Shown one piece after another: positions 24,481 to 37,100 of a stretch of DNA of 64,000 nucleotides (positions are counted from its first letter, which is position 1; every line of letters starts with the position of its first letter). Source of the DNA: Coffea arabica (taxonomy: Eukaryota; Streptophyta; Magnoliopsida; Gentianales; Rubiaceae); the NCBI RefSeq assembly GCF_036785885.1, contig NC_092310.1:186001-250000 (forward strand), in the 5' to 3' direction. The notes under the pieces are model-generated. The model was not told where the DNA came from, did not search any database, and saw nothing but the letters and a program-made list of their open reading frames with translations. The position numbers and the translations under genes are program-made.

Positions 24481-25330
24481 TAATATTTAGCCTTTAGGAT
24501 TCTGCTTACCAACTGATTAGGAAACCTTATCATCCTCCAAACTTGTTTCCCCAGCAAGACTGTATTAAAGCATTGAAGGTCCCTAAACGCCAATCCTCCA
24601 TTTTTCTTTTCCTTAGACATTTTTGCCCAAGAACACCAGTGTATCTTATTTCTCCCATCTGTTTCTCCCCATCAGTATCTGGCCATCATCCCTACTATTT
24701 CTTTGCATAGCTTAGCTGGTAATTTGAAACATGGCATAGCAAAGATTGGCATGGCCATGGTAACTGCCTGCTTTTAACATCGCTTTCTTGCCTGCAACAC
24801 TTAGAAATTTGTTCTTCTAGCTATTTAACCTGTTACTGATGTTGTCTTTTATGAACTCAAAAGCATACCCTTTTGTTTTAGTGATCACCATAAGAAGGCC
24901 CAAGTAGTTACCCTGGCTTACTGCCTGCACTCCAGCCAATAATGCACAGGTTTCCTCCTTTGAACTTTCCTAGGTATTCTTGCTGAAGAAGATTGACGAT
25001 TTCTTCAAGTTAATCATCTGGCCAGACCCTTTTTCATACTGGTTCAAATTTCCTTTAAGTTGTTTACCTCTTCCCTACTGGCTTTGTAGAAGATAAGTGT
25101 ATCATCAGCAAAGAATAGGTGAACGACTATTGGCCCTTCTTTGCTAAGCTATGCCATTATTACTTGGAAATTTACTGGGGTTCATTGAGAATAAGGCTGA
25201 TTTAATCTTATCTTCCCTTACAGCTTCAATTAAATTTTCAGTCATCTTAGCAATGATTGTAAGAGGTATGCCATCCAGTATCTCTTATAGACCCCCATGA
25301 GCTGATCTAGAAAAAAAATGCATATAATAA
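24399..25330 (-). pseudogene. LINE reverse transcriptase remnant
   Basis: The catalytic motif FADD is readable at 25112-25101 in the context VVHLFFADDTLIFYKAS, matching motif C (YADD/FADD) of non-LTR reverse transcriptases. It is followed by GQMINLKKSSIFFSKN (the 'NxxKS' motif) and GNYLGLLM. An intact stretch (24620-24399) encodes KKNGGLAFRDLQCFNTVLLG and ILKAKYYPKDFLL, the usual post-thumb region. Multiple in-frame stops lie between these blocks. Confidence 0.88.
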
Positions 25331-25644
25331 TCAACCATTTTCTCACCCAATTCTTCTTCACTTGCTATCCATGTTCCATTAATTCTTTGAACATTAAGCA
25401 TTTTGTTTTTCCTTCTTCTTTCCTTGATTTCTCAATAATCTAAGTGATTTCCTCCCTTTGAAGCCACTTTTTATCAAAAAAGAATGTTTACCTTCTCCCT
25501 TTAGGGACAAGTGTCTATGAGCAACATATTGTGATCATAACCCAAAAGTTTCTATATGTTCACATCTAGCCTTGTCAAAGCTTTGAATCCATACCAAGTT
25601 GCTTAGCCTTTATCTAATCTCTGCCTTATCTCTTCATTTTCTTC

Positions 25645-26170
25645 CTAGTTATTACTCCAAGTCCAGGGATTGCCACTAAACCTTATATCCACCAAACTAT
25701 TGTCATCAATGAAGTTTCTAAAATCCCTGAAACTCCATTCCTCCCTCACTCTGCCACTCCATTTTTTCTCATTAGATATTATATCGTTAACGTCCCCTGC
25801 TAAGAGCCATCTTTCTCCCCACAACCTTATTCTCTCTGACAAAACCTTCCATTGTTTCCTTTCTAACCTGAGTATCATAGTTAACGTACACTCCTATAAA
25901 CTGCTAGTCTAGGTGATTGTTCAGCTCCTTCACTGAGCTTTAATAGTAAATGCTATAGTGACCACTTTTGTCACCACTATATCCTGGTTCCAAATTATGG
26001 TCATCCCTCCAACTCTATCCATGGCCTTCACCATCATGCTCTCCTTGAATTTGAGAATTTTTTTTTAAAAAACATTTTCTATATACTTGAGTTTGTTTTT
26101 TAGTTTCAATTAAGAATATCACATTTGGGGAGAGAAGGTTATTAGCTTCTCTCAACTAGGAAACTATCAA
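25645..26170 (-). pseudogene. LINE endonuclease (EEP-type) remnant
   Basis: Minus-strand reading gives PNVIFLIETK (the metal-binding Glu of the SETK motif), then VKAMDRVGGMTIIWNQDI (LAGGLALFW-like), an open stretch with WLLAGDVNDIIS (the GDFN-like motif) and SLVDIRFSGNPWTWSNN, where family members end in a similar G..FTW motif. Stops and a frame change separate the blocks. This is the 5'-most recognisable part of the LINE. Confidence 0.85.
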
Positions 26171-27053
26171 AGGGCTCCCTGTTTCTTGACAGTTTCACAC
26201 CAATAACCACATTTTTTTATAGAGGGACTAGTTAAGGCTGGCCTACCCACTTTTCATCACTTTTGCAATCTTCCCTAACATCATCTAATTTATTTCTCTT
26301 ATGCTCCAAGTAACCCGTCAAAATATCTTCCATTTCCTTGTCAACTAGTCCTATCTTTTTTTCTTCTTGCTGGGTTGCTGGTTTTTTATTCCTATTTATC
26401 TTCCGCAGTGGTTGCCTATTAACCTTTGGAGATTCAAGTGTTTCTTCATTTTCCTATCATGCTTCTGGGCTGTTTTTATCATTTTCTAGATTGTTTGTAT
26501 CAATCTACATTGAGGCGCAATCACTAGACCTTTCTTCCATGTGCTGAGTCCATTAAAATCTTATGTTGATTTATGTTGCCTTGCTTGTTCAGAATTCTTG
26601 ATCTAAGTTCTGAGTTCTCATTCCCCTCATAAAGATACTGGAGTAGGAGTATGATGAATGACATATTTTTCTCATATTCTGGTATTTTCTATTCTCCCTT
26701 GAGCAGGATCATCAGGCTTCCTACCTCTGATCCTTGGTTTTGTGTCTCATTGGTTCCAAAATCTCTTGAATTCTCTTTTTCACCTCTTTTCTATTCAACT
26801 CTGTGCATAGTTGCTTCTTTCCTTCCTTTTATTTCCTTATTTTATGACAGAGTATCCTTGTTTTTAGAGTTAATTAGAATCAGCACTCCATTCCTAAAGC
26901 CCTAATAACTCCTCTATATTGTGTACTTGTTTTGCTTTTCCTTTGGAGAAAGCTTTTCCTAAATTTGCCCTGAGCCAAGGCCCATATTGGTTTTCTAGTT
27001 TTCCTTTGCTTGCTGAGACTACGGCCTTATAGGATCTTCACTATGCGCAATCA

Positions 27054-27608
27054 CTCGACATTTGTAACCTTACGCAACTAGCATAACTTGATGTTTCTTG
27101 GAATTTGATTGAAAGCTTAATTCCTCCAGGTATCGGAAACTTGATAAATTTGGTTACTCTATATTTGAGTCACAAATCTTTTGGGGGTCCCATCCTTCCC
27201 ACTCTTGGCCAATTATCCAATCTAGATTCCCTTGACTTCAATAATAACCAATTCAGCGGAACAATTCTTTCAACTCTTTTTAATTTGACAAATCTTCCCC
27301 GGCTACATATTCAATGGAATCCCAAAATTGGAGGATTTCTCTTAGAAGAAATAAGAAATTTGAATAGATTACTTGAATTAGACTTGAGTTACAATGGATT
27401 TTCTAGCAGCATCCCTCCAACTCTTGGCCAATTGTCCAATCTACACTCCTTTGACCTCAGCAATAACCACTTCAGCGAGACAATTCCTTCGACTCTTTTT
27501 AATTTCACAAATCTTTCCCAACTAGACCTTCACTCGAATCCTGCATTTTTCATGTTTGAAGTTCAACCATTTTATTGCACCATTCAGCTTGACAGTAGTA
27601 TCCCTTAG
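27054..27608 (+). pseudogene. Leucine-rich-repeat receptor fragment (RLK/RLP-type)
   Basis: The reading LDICNLTQLA, then an in-frame stop, then LDVSWNLIESLIPPGIGNLI begins a run of about six plant-type LRRs with the pattern LxxLxLxxNxFxGxIPxxL. Two repeats are nearly identical (PTLGQLSNLDSLDFNNNQFS and PTLGQLSNLHSFDLSNNHFS). The frame ends in unrelated sequence after LSQLDLHSNPA. There is no signal peptide, membrane span or kinase. It is a dead fragment of an extracellular-LRR receptor gene, perhaps carried in by repeat activity. Confidence 0.8.
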
Positions 27609-28260
27609 CATGTGTTAAAAGATATCCACCACTATTATTAGATTTAGGTGTCTACCTTCCTTACCCACCATTTGGGGCACTATAACATCTTTAACTTCAT
27701 GGAACACAACACCAATTTTTCTTCTTGCCTTATTGGATATTCAGTGCACTGGCAAGTTACATTTTTGAACCCACAAAGGAGGCCAAATTGAATACTGTTT
27801 CATTCTCCTCAATCCATTCAAACCATCCACTCATCACAAGCATTGGTTATCAATCCCTAAATTCCTCTCTCTATCTTCAAGAGGTGGTATATAGAATTGG
27901 AACAAGTTTGGTCCTAGTTCTATGGTTATGAGATCTTTTGGATAACTCCAAAGTTGAGAGATGGGCACTCGTACCCAAAGAGAGAAACACTCACAAAGGA
28001 GGGAGTTTTATACCTGAAACATGCTTGAAATGGGTGGACTCGGATAAATTTGATGAGTTTTCTGGTTGGGCTTAAATGCTAGTAAAAAAAAAGATAGGCC
28101 CAAATATTGATGATCTGAACGGGGAGGGCCTGTTTTCGATTTCCAGATGTTTCGAGGACAGGTGTAACTCTCCCCCTCTCTCAAGTCTCACGTCTCGTAT
28201 AAATCCATTGTTGATAAGCGTAGATGCTGACAAAGGTCATTTTCTTCTTTCAATCTTTCA

Positions 28261-28268
28261 TATAAAAG
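28261..28268 (+). promoter_or_regulatory. Candidate TATA box upstream of TBP
   Basis: TATAAAAG in the context TTTCATATAAAAGACG matches the plant TATA consensus well. It lies about 510 bases upstream of the TBP ATG, which would imply a long leader, possibly with an intron. Assignment is by position only. Confidence 0.4.
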
Positions 28269-28412
28269 ACGACTCCTTTCAAATTCTTACCGCTTTTCTA
28301 TCTGCGGAGTATAGAATCTCTCTTTTCGTCTGAAATCTCTCAATAACCGAAGCATTCAGACGCTCTTCTCTTTCTTTTGGAAGCCCTCTCTCTTGCCCCG
28401 CAAAAGTAATTG

Positions 28413-28421
28413 AAACCCTAA
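28413..28421 (+). promoter_or_regulatory. Telo-box (AAACCCTAA)
   Basis: AAACCCTAA lies about 150 bases downstream of the candidate TATA box and before the TBP start. Telo-boxes occur near the 5' ends of many plant translation and transcription housekeeping genes. Function here is inferred. Confidence 0.45.
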
Positions 28422-28780
28422 TTTAACATTTTGCTTCCAAAAGCTGCGTTCTCTCATATGCGCACTGTTTTCTTTTCTATTCTATACTGAAATCGGAAAG
28501 CCGCTGTTGAACCGTGTAGAACCAGGGTTTGTTTTATCATTGAATTATTACTGACCAACTACTAAAAATTTTCAACACTGAATTGATATTCATACAATTC
28601 AGAGCTTTTCTAGGTTGTAATTCTCACATTCTAAGAAGAAGAAAGAGGCAGTTACTATACCAGGAAAAGGTGGGTAGGAGTAGCTGGCCACCGGGCCCTG
28701 GTTTGTCGTGGGGGGGGGGGTGAGTTTGGAACTCGACGCATAGAGAGAAAGGGAGGGGGGGGGGTTGTGTGCTGGGGGTA

Positions 28781-31700
28781 ATGGCAGATCCTCAGGGTGG
28801 CGGCTTTGAAGGGAGCCAACCGGTGGATCTCTCCAAGCACCCTTCTGGAATTGTCCCTACTCTCCAGTAAGTACTAATTACTCGTCACTGTTCTCCATTT
28901 GCCCTTCTTTAGCTCTATATTTTTTTTTAATATGGTAAGTGTATGTAGGTGCTTTATGCGTGGGAAATATATATATTTTTAAATCAACCTTGTGAGTTGG
29001 TGTGATTCTTGTGGGTACTAAGTACTCGTCATTGTTCTCCAATTGCCCCCCTTCTTTAGCTCTATTTTTTTCCTTCTTTTTTTTAATATGGTAAGTGTAT
29101 GTCGGTGCTTTATGCGTGGGAAATTAAAAATAAAAAATCAATCTTGTGAGTTGGTGTGATTCTTGTAGGTAATAATTACTCGTCATTGTTCTCCAATTGC
29201 CCTTCTTTAGCTAATATTTGGTGAAAAGCTGAACAATTCATATCTGCCTCTTCATTCCCTTGCATGTTATGAATATCTTTGAGCTCTATTTCGTCATTTG
29301 CCAGTGGTCTTTTAGTTGGATATGTTACTTGTCAAAATGAGACTTGCTATTTTTTCACTGGTATGCCTTTTTGATTCAAATTCTTCACATATTTAGGAAC
29401 ATTGTGTCAACTGTCAACCTGGACTGCAAATTGGATCTCAAAGCAATTGCTCTGCAGGCTCGAAATGCAGAGTACAACCCAAAGGTAGGTAATAATCTGT
29501 GCTGTCTTTCTACTTTGCGGGTTGAGATTTGTAGCAGTATGCTTTATGGGTTGGGATGTTTGTTCATGTAAGATGAGTGAAACAAATGTTATGCATCCCC
29601 TGTTGAAATCTTTTGTTACATGTGACAAATTTAGGTTCAGGAAATTTTAATTTATTTGCCTTTTTCTGCCAACAAAATCCTTATGTTACTGCCTTTTTGT
29701 AATTTTAAAAGGCTGTGTCTCCCTGGAAAATATCTTTAGATCTCCAATTCAATCTTCTGTGCCAGCCACAGGCTTTATCTTTTCTTCCTTTTTTTCCGAC
29801 TTCATCAGAGCCATATTTATTTGGTTTGTTTTGCTGTATCTCCTTTCTGCCAACCAAATCTAGACTTTGTTGCATGTTAACCAATTCAAAATGTGCGGTC
29901 TCTCCAACATTTTTTTTTCTGTACCTGTAGGTTCACAGTTCTAACTTGCTTGGAAGCTGATTCTTAGCATTTCATTGAAGAATAAATCATTATAAATCAT
30001 TATACTACCTGTTTCGAGTTTCAACTTTTTAAAAAGTTGGCAAATGAGGAACTTCTACAAATGTCTCAATGTTGAGTATTTAATTTGGTATGTTCGATTA
30101 CTGTTATTTTATACGGTTAAGTATTTTGAGTAGTAGGAGTTTCTTATAGGATATTACTGTTTTTTTCAATCTGTCAAAGTAAAGGTGTCTTTTTCAAGTT
30201 AAAGGAAAATGCTTATACTGCAAGGTAGCATTTCTTGAATAATCCTCCATACTAATTTCTGCAAAGATATTCGATTGTAACATATTTATCTTATTATGCA
30301 ATGAAGCAATCGACAATGTTTCTATATACTGATATTTTACTATTTAACATGCTTTCAGCGTTTTGCTGCTGTTATCATGAGGATTAGAGAACCCAAAACG
30401 ACAGCACTCATTTTTGCTTCTGGAAAGATGGTGAGTACTAAATAGCTGTTGAGGCATGTATGGCATTTTCTGCCTTTTAATTTTAAAAACAGCCTATTTA
30501 GTGATTTTGGATTACAAGATATGTTCTTTTTTTGTTGTGAAATCTCTTCTTCTCCTTCTTAGGATTCAAGTCAATTTGCTTGCAAACCTTTGTTTCACAA
30601 CACCTGTCTAGTCTCTTCTTGTGTTTTCTGCTTCTTAAGTTCTGCTCGGCACGTCCTTTGGCCATCACTATTAATTTCTTGTCACACTGACTCAGGTCTG
30701 TACAGGAGCAAAGAGTGAGCAGCAGTCAAAATTGGCAGCTCGGAAGGTAGATGCAATATCTAATTACATTTGTTTTTTTGGGGGGGGGGGGCAATATGAT
30801 GATTTCCGTGCACTTTGGAATGTATTTGGTACCTTGAGCATTTTGTTACATTCTCGAGCTTTGTTTTCAAACGTTCAGTCCGTGTTTATACTTAAGGATA
30901 TGTCTTTCTTATTGTTGTTCTTTTCAGTATGCTAGAATTATCCAAAAGCTTGGATTTCCAGCAAAGTTTAAGGTATTGACATTTTCCTCTGCACCCTCTT
31001 GCAACCCCCCATCCCCACCACTTGCAACCCACCAAACACAAAAAGAAATAAAGGAAAAGAAAAAAAAACCTGAAAGGGTATTCTCTAATTCCTAGACATG
31101 GAAAGAGAATATTTTGCACTTTGGGTACATGTTTTCGAGTCTTTTCGCTTTTGAAAGTTCAATGTTTGTACTATTCTACTTTGTCTTATTGGAAAGTGGT
31201 TGATTTTTAGGATTTCAAGATTCAGAACATAGTTGGCTCATGTGACGCGAAATTTCCTATTAGACTTGAAGGCCTTGCCTATGCCCATGGTGCTTTTTCA
31301 AGTGTAAGTTACTAGATTCCTTTGTTTATCTAATGATTTACACATTTTCTTTGTGCTGCTTTAGGGACCTTGTCGAGGATAACTAGTTATACCCCATGTC
31401 CAGAAGAAAAAGGAAAAAGGAACAGTAACATGGATCTCATAAGTTCATCTTAATGGATTTTTTTTTTGTATGGATTCGTTACTTCTCTTGCTGAAAGGTA
31501 AGTGAGAATTTAGTGTCAATAATCTTCTTAGTTATCTTTAGCTCTTTGTAACGGGCAATGTGATATGGGATGTTAGTGCTGAGATGTGCTTAAGCATACT
31601 TGGTTTAAAGAAACTTTTGGTTATTATGCATGCAACTCTTTACTGGCCTATTCTAGTAAATCCTTCAAATGGTTTATTAGCTTGAGAACATAAAAAATGC

Positions 31701-33457
31701 TAGATTAGATGTTTGTTAATAGTGGCCCTGGATTGTGTTAACCATGCTTTGCCCAGCTGTTCAACCCACATGATATAAGGGATGGTCTCTATGGTATATG
31801 AAGGGTTAAATTGATAACTTTGGCAAGAGTTTGTGCATTTCACTGGATACTGACTTGCTGTGGTCTTTGCAAGGAAACTATGGAACTTTTCAAACTATGT
31901 ATGACTTCGGGTGGAAAAGTTTGTTTGGAACTTTTCAATCTATATCAGAAACGTTCAAGACATCATCTAATTGACATAATTTGAATGGCATACCTGTGGT
32001 GGTAAAAGTATGTAATAGAGATTGTTTTATCATGTCTTTATCATGCATGAGTTAAGATTTTTCCGGGCTCATAGATATTTTACTGATTACTTGAACTTTG
32101 ACAACCTCATCACTGGCAAATTGTAGCATGTGTGCAGGAAAAAAATATATTGTAGAAAAAATTAATATAATTACAATTTGGTTGCTGAAAAGAAATTAGA
32201 ATTTAAAGCTTGTCTATCCAATGTCACTGAGAATATCTAGACGTAAAAGGAAGAATCTTGATTATGTACTTGTTGTACTGAGCAGCGCTAGTTTTGATTC
32301 TTGCAGTATGAACCCGAACTGTTCCCGGGATTAATCTATCGGATGAAACAACCAAAAATTGTTTTGCTTATCTTTGTTTCTGGAAAGATTGTTCTCACTG
32401 GTGCAAAGGTATGGTATTCTCTACTTGAAAATGTTTTTCGTATGGTATCATTCATTTTTGGTGTTCTATTCTGGCTGTCCTCTTCTTCTTCTTCCTCTCT
32501 CTCTCTCTCTCTCTTAAATTTGATATCTGCATTTCGTTTTCAGGTTAGGGATGAGACTTACACTGCCTTTGAGAACATATATCCTGTTCTTACTGAGTTC
32601 AGAAAGAATCAGCAATGGTATGATCAATGATGTTTGTCGATTATGCTTTATTAGCTTAAGATTTTAATGCTTTAAATTTGTTTCTGAAGTGCTTTTGCCA
32701 TGAATTATTGTTGTGGTAAACCCTAGATGGTTGAGATAAGCTTGTTGTGAAATAAAAAGAGATGATAAATATCATTAATCATGGTATTTGATTGGGGATG
32801 TGAGTGCTTGAAGTATTGATTGTGTACTCATAAAGTTTCTGTGTGGTTGGTTGACAAATTAGTAACTTCACTCAGACATTTTAATTAATGCGAGTTTGGG
32901 CTGAAATGGCTGTGGTTAGTTTTGCATGCCATAGAAGATGATGTAGACATGTTGATTATGGTTGAACAAGGAAAATTTGAAACAGGTGACAAGTTGAAAT
33001 CCAAGATAGCCCGTCGACAGAGGGGTTTTTCTTTTTTTTTTTTTCTCTGTTGGAACAGTAGAGAAATTAATTCTGCAGTAACCTAAAAGAAAAATTTTTC
33101 AGTAGAAGTCAAGCACAACTTTTTTTCCTTTTTGCATTTGTTAAGTTAGCTAGCGTGAAACCAAACCCATTTCGCTCCTGATTCTTTAATTTCCTTTGAG
33201 AAGCATTTACAAAAAAAAGGGGGAAATTAAAAAAAAAAAGAAAGAAATAGGGAACTGGGGTGTCTTGGGATTGAACCATTCTAAGCTTGGAAAAGATTAT
33301 GTTAGATCAAGGATGCTTTTGTAGTTTATCAGATGGTCAATATATACTTTGATCCATATTTGTCATGCAGCTCCCCCACACCATATTCTGCTTCTTGCGT
33401 CAATTCTTAGTGAATTGGTTAATTCATATTTGTCAATTTTATATGCTTTCTCGCAGA
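28781..33457 (+). CDS. TBP: TATA-box-binding protein (TBP)
   Basis: Exons: 28781-28866, 29397-29484, 30359-30430, 30696-30746, 30928-30972, 31211-31303, 32307-32408 and 32544-32617. The predicted 203 residues have a short variable head ([20 protein letters not shown]) and the saddle-shaped core of two direct repeats ([19 protein letters not shown] ... [35 protein letters not shown] ... [19 protein letters not shown]). TBP nucleates pre-initiation complexes for all three nuclear RNA polymerases by binding the TATA minor groove. The last coding exon ends ...RKNQQ TG|GTATGA. An acceptor ending at 33456 followed by A would complete a TGA, giving the usual C-terminus; this split stop is inferred. 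Without splicing, four extra residues (WYDQ) precede a TGA at 32628-32630. Intron 1 carries a tandem duplication. The gene converges on the E1-beta gene. Confidence 0.96.
28869..29215. repeat. Tandem duplication (about 2.3 copies) in TBP intron 1
   Basis: The block CTCGTCACTGTTCTCC ... TTTAGCTCTAT ... AATATGGTAAGTGTATGT ... GGTGCTTTATGCGTGGGAAA ... CTTGTGAGTTGGTGTGATTC starts just after the exon 1 donor. It recurs with starts at 28881, 29025 and 29179 (the last partial), so the period is 144-154 bases. Confidence 0.92.
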
Positions 33458-34113
33458 TTCAGTTGGGAGATTGGTGCTCTTGATCAAGTTGACAACGGAC
33501 TTACTTCCAATGTGCTGTGTAACTGTAAATATTTGAGAGATCCTTCAAGTACGTTATGTCACATATGGATAAAATTGTGATAAGAAGACCGTTCCAGGAC
33601 TAGAAAATAATAGACTGCTTAGAAAATGATAGTCTTTGAACCGGACTAGGGGAAGTTACCAACTGGTGAATCCGGATGTTTTATTTTGAGCCTAGACTCA
33701 AAACTACTTCACTGTGCGAAATTAGCTTCAATATCCCCTATTCACAGTTCAAAGTATTGGGGTGGGGTGGGGTGGGGTAGGAGTGCAGAGTTAGGAATGA
33801 TGAATGGAAGGAATTGGTTGCTATGTTCTATAAATTTTCAATGCATATTTTCCTCTTTCAACAAATGGATACAAACAGCATGCATGTTCATGTAGACTTG
33901 TGATTCTGCGTCTTATCTTGCACCCTCTGAATTGGAGGCGAGCAACAGAAACCATTCTTGGGTGAGCCATAATAGACTGCAATGCACAACTACATTGAAA
34001 GGGGTAGACGTGCTCTTCCCATCTCAGCAGGTGAGGTGCCGATTGTATTCAAATCAAGCAGTTCACTGCTCTGACTTGACAGCTCTTCTAAATAAAGTAG
34101 AGCTGCATATTCT
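33458..34113. other. Convergent 3' region between TBP and E1-beta
   Basis: It holds the presumed 3'UTRs of two tail-to-tail genes. The TBP 3'UTR begins at 33458 if the last intron is spliced, and the stop codon of the E1-beta gene is at 34116-34114. A short GGGGT repeat lies near 33760-33777. No coding frame is recognised. Confidence 0.55.
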
Positions 34114-37100
34114 CTAATAGTTTACAGTGGATTTGATTGCATCCAATACCTGCAATTCAAAGGAAAAAAAGGAGCTCATTAGACAAGGCCTAAAATGCCA
34201 TTTCAAACTGATGGAAGATCTGAAGTGCCAAACCTTATTCTTTGTAGGCAAGTAGAAGGGTTCGAAAACAAGAGGAAAAGGGGTGTCCAGGCCACATACT
34301 CGTGTAACAGGTGCTTCCAACTGCAAAACCCATCTAGTCAATCAAATACTTGGGTCACATATTATGATCTGGTAAAATTCTTTAGTGCCCCCTGTAGCAT
34401 GATCAATGCACATCCGCACATTCGTGCAGTTCAACCAATGCAAAATAGTTAAGTTACAACATGCAACATCCGTGCAGCTAAACTTTACCCTTGCTCTATG
34501 AAAGAGGTCCAGAAAAGCTTATAGAGAATATGCCTAATACACTGTAAGGATAATAGTTTTGTGTCACTAGGACTGCTGGAATTTACAACAAAAGGGGATG
34601 AAATATCACCATATCAAAAACATCAAAAACCATAGTCATGTTTGAGTTCTTTACCTGTAGACTTCAACTTTCTCAAAGCTGTTATTTACTGAAAAAGCTA
34701 TTTAAGAAACTGAAAGCTTGTTTATTTTCACAAGCTATCAAATATTCAAAAGGACATCAAGCACTACTACTCAAAATCACTTTTTGAAGCTTGGAAAACA
34801 GTAAAAACTTGGACCAAAAGAAAACAAGAACACCTGAAAACAGCTTTTGGGGTTAAAAATGCCAGAATCAGTACTGAAGGATACACCCAAATATACAAGT
34901 TACTTCCGCATTCCTAGGTCATACCTACCATGATGCCACTCATAGTATCTCCTTGGTTATCCTTTCTCATTTGTCCATTTAAACAAAATTCCTAAAACTG
35001 TCTTCTAAGTCCATAGAATTCTCATCAAAGCATGGAGACAAACACAAACATTTTTTTAGGCAAGCATGAAGTTCCTTACATATGTTAAAAACATCAGTAG
35101 CAGTTTTGACATGTCAGAAAAACCTTGACTGGCAAAGCAACAAATCCTGGAGAAGTAAAAACGAACCTGTAACGCTACAAATGCACTCCAGATGTGAACA
35201 GATCTTAGTTGACATTCCTAATTTAGTGTACTTTAGTCACTTAAATTAACACAAAATACCTTCCCCAGGAAATTATCAACACAAATTCTCATGATCTAGA
35301 GTTATTTGCAATCTGCTCCCCAAAGATGTTCCTGTCACTGGTTCTCGTAAACTTCTATCTTCAAGCACATCTAGAAGTATATATGTAACAAACTTTCCAT
35401 TCCATTTCCTTCATGAGTAAACTAAAATCTTAAGAACCTGAAGTGTGGTTCAGAGTCCAATCTCACTTCATAAAGAAGCTTAGAGTGAAAAGGAAAACCA
35501 ACACTTTTCTTGAAAATAAAAGAAATAGGTGTGAAGAAAGAGTTATAAAAATTAACAGCCTACCCTCAAGAAGCAGCGTTCAACAATAGAGGCAGAAATT
35601 TCAGCACCAAATCCACCTGTAATTGGGGCTTCATGGCTTATCTAGATATAAGAAAACCACGCATAGTTTGTCAAGGATACCATAACCAGTATTGGAGAGT
35701 GCATGTTGAAGGTAATGATTATGCTTACCAGAAGCCTCCCAGTCTTCCTAACAGAGGCTACTACAGTGTCCTTATCCCATGGTATCAGCGTCTTTAAGTC
35801 TATTAGTTCACAAGAAATGCCATCCTAAAACACCAGATGGCATACAGATTAGGTCAATAAAAAGTGAATCTAGGGGAGAACGTTAGTGCTAAAAAATGAC
35901 TCAAAACAAGAGAGAACTGCACATGTTGACCAATGAACTAAGAGGGCCATGGAAGGGGCAACAGAGATACGATAGACAGTACGTCGCCACCCTACCAACT
36001 TGAAAGCTGAAAAGTTGTCAATAATAAGTGCTTAGTACACCTTGTCACGATTTCTTGAAGCCAAATAGAAACTATTAGAAGAATTAACCTTTTCAGCATC
36101 AACGCAGGCCTGTTCCATAATTGCTAGCTGTGCTCCCCAACCAACAAGCGTTATATCAGCTCCTTCTCGAATCACCTGAATTTTAAGCATGTGATTCTTT
36201 GGATTAAGTTCTGAGATAAAAAAAAACTGTACATAAATGGCATTAACATACCTCAGCTTGTGACAGAGGCAACATGTAATCATTTTCTGGAACCTCTTCC
36301 ACAGCTAAACGGTAAAGCCACTAAAATATGATAAGAGAAACAGTAAGTACTGAAACCCATATTGATTTTTTATGCTAATGACTGTAAAGGAAATCAAATA
36401 CGGGCATATACCACATACCTTTGGTTCGAAAAAAACAACTGGATTTGGGTCTCGTATGCAGGATAACAACAACCCTTTTGCTTGCTGTGGACTCCGTGGA
36501 ACTACCACCTAGAGCGGTGTGTACATAGAAATTGATAAGTATGGTACAATCAGTTAGGGGAAAAAAAAAAACTCATCCAGTTTAGTGGACAAAAATTTTC
36601 GAAACAAAGAGGAACCATAAAGTATACACCTCCCCTCCATTATTTCCCCTTCAAGACCAAACATAAATCACATGCTTGAAACTTTTCATGAAATGAAGCA
36701 CTAGACCTGTGTAATATGTTGTATATGGAAGTTAATATGATTGCTCAGTGATGCAAAGAACTGTACTAATGAAATGATCCTAGTGAAATATATCTACATC
36801 GCATGAAATTTACTCACTTCAGATGGTAAATGATACTGTCAACAGGTATCTTGGAAGGAAAACATCTAGTCACTATATTATGAGTGACCAACTAGTATTT
36901 ATAGGAGTACAACCCTAACAAACTATTTACAAAAATACCCTTACTAATTTATTATCTACAATAATACTTATATTCTCTTAACAGATACATTTACTCATTG
37001 CAATCAATTAACGAATTCTCATGCAAGTTGACCTTTCACGAAGTGAACATATATATAATGAGTTATATGTTCATTATGTCTATGAAGTTACAAAATTTAA

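Larger units (their letters stand above)
22072..26300 (-). mobile_element. Decayed L1-type LINE retrotransposon (EN-RT-RNase H)
   Basis: The element reads on the minus strand in the order endonuclease (about 26170-25645), reverse transcriptase (about 25330-24400), zinc-binding RVT module (about 23480-23290) and RNase H (about 23117-22527). It ends in a short oligo-A tail, seen as T(8) at 22072 on the plus strand. All domains are crossed by stops and frameshifts, so it is inactive. The RNase H domain after the zinc-binding module is typical of a plant L1 subgroup. A 542-bp tandem duplication (23396-24480) repeats the end of the RT and the start of the zinc-binding module, and a MITE (22102-22451) interrupts the 3'UTR. 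The 5' boundary is approximate, since I found no EN-like reading beyond about 26200, and the element is probably 5' truncated. Confidence 0.88.
26301..28780. other. Spacer with LRR fragment and TBP 5' region
   Basis: Apart from the leucine-rich-repeat fragment (27054-27608), no gene is recognised between the LINE and the TBP start codon. The last 550 bases are less AT-rich and contain a TATA box and a telo-box, so they are the likely promoter and leader of the TBP gene. Two G-rich runs (about 28710-28720 and 28755-28764) lie just before the ATG. Confidence 0.5.

Noticed and set aside
32301-32630. Continuous 109-codon frame across the end of TBP
   Set aside because: It joins two true exons by reading through the intron between 32409 and 32543; the inserted Ser/Leu-rich stretch is intronic, with consensus splice sites at both ends.
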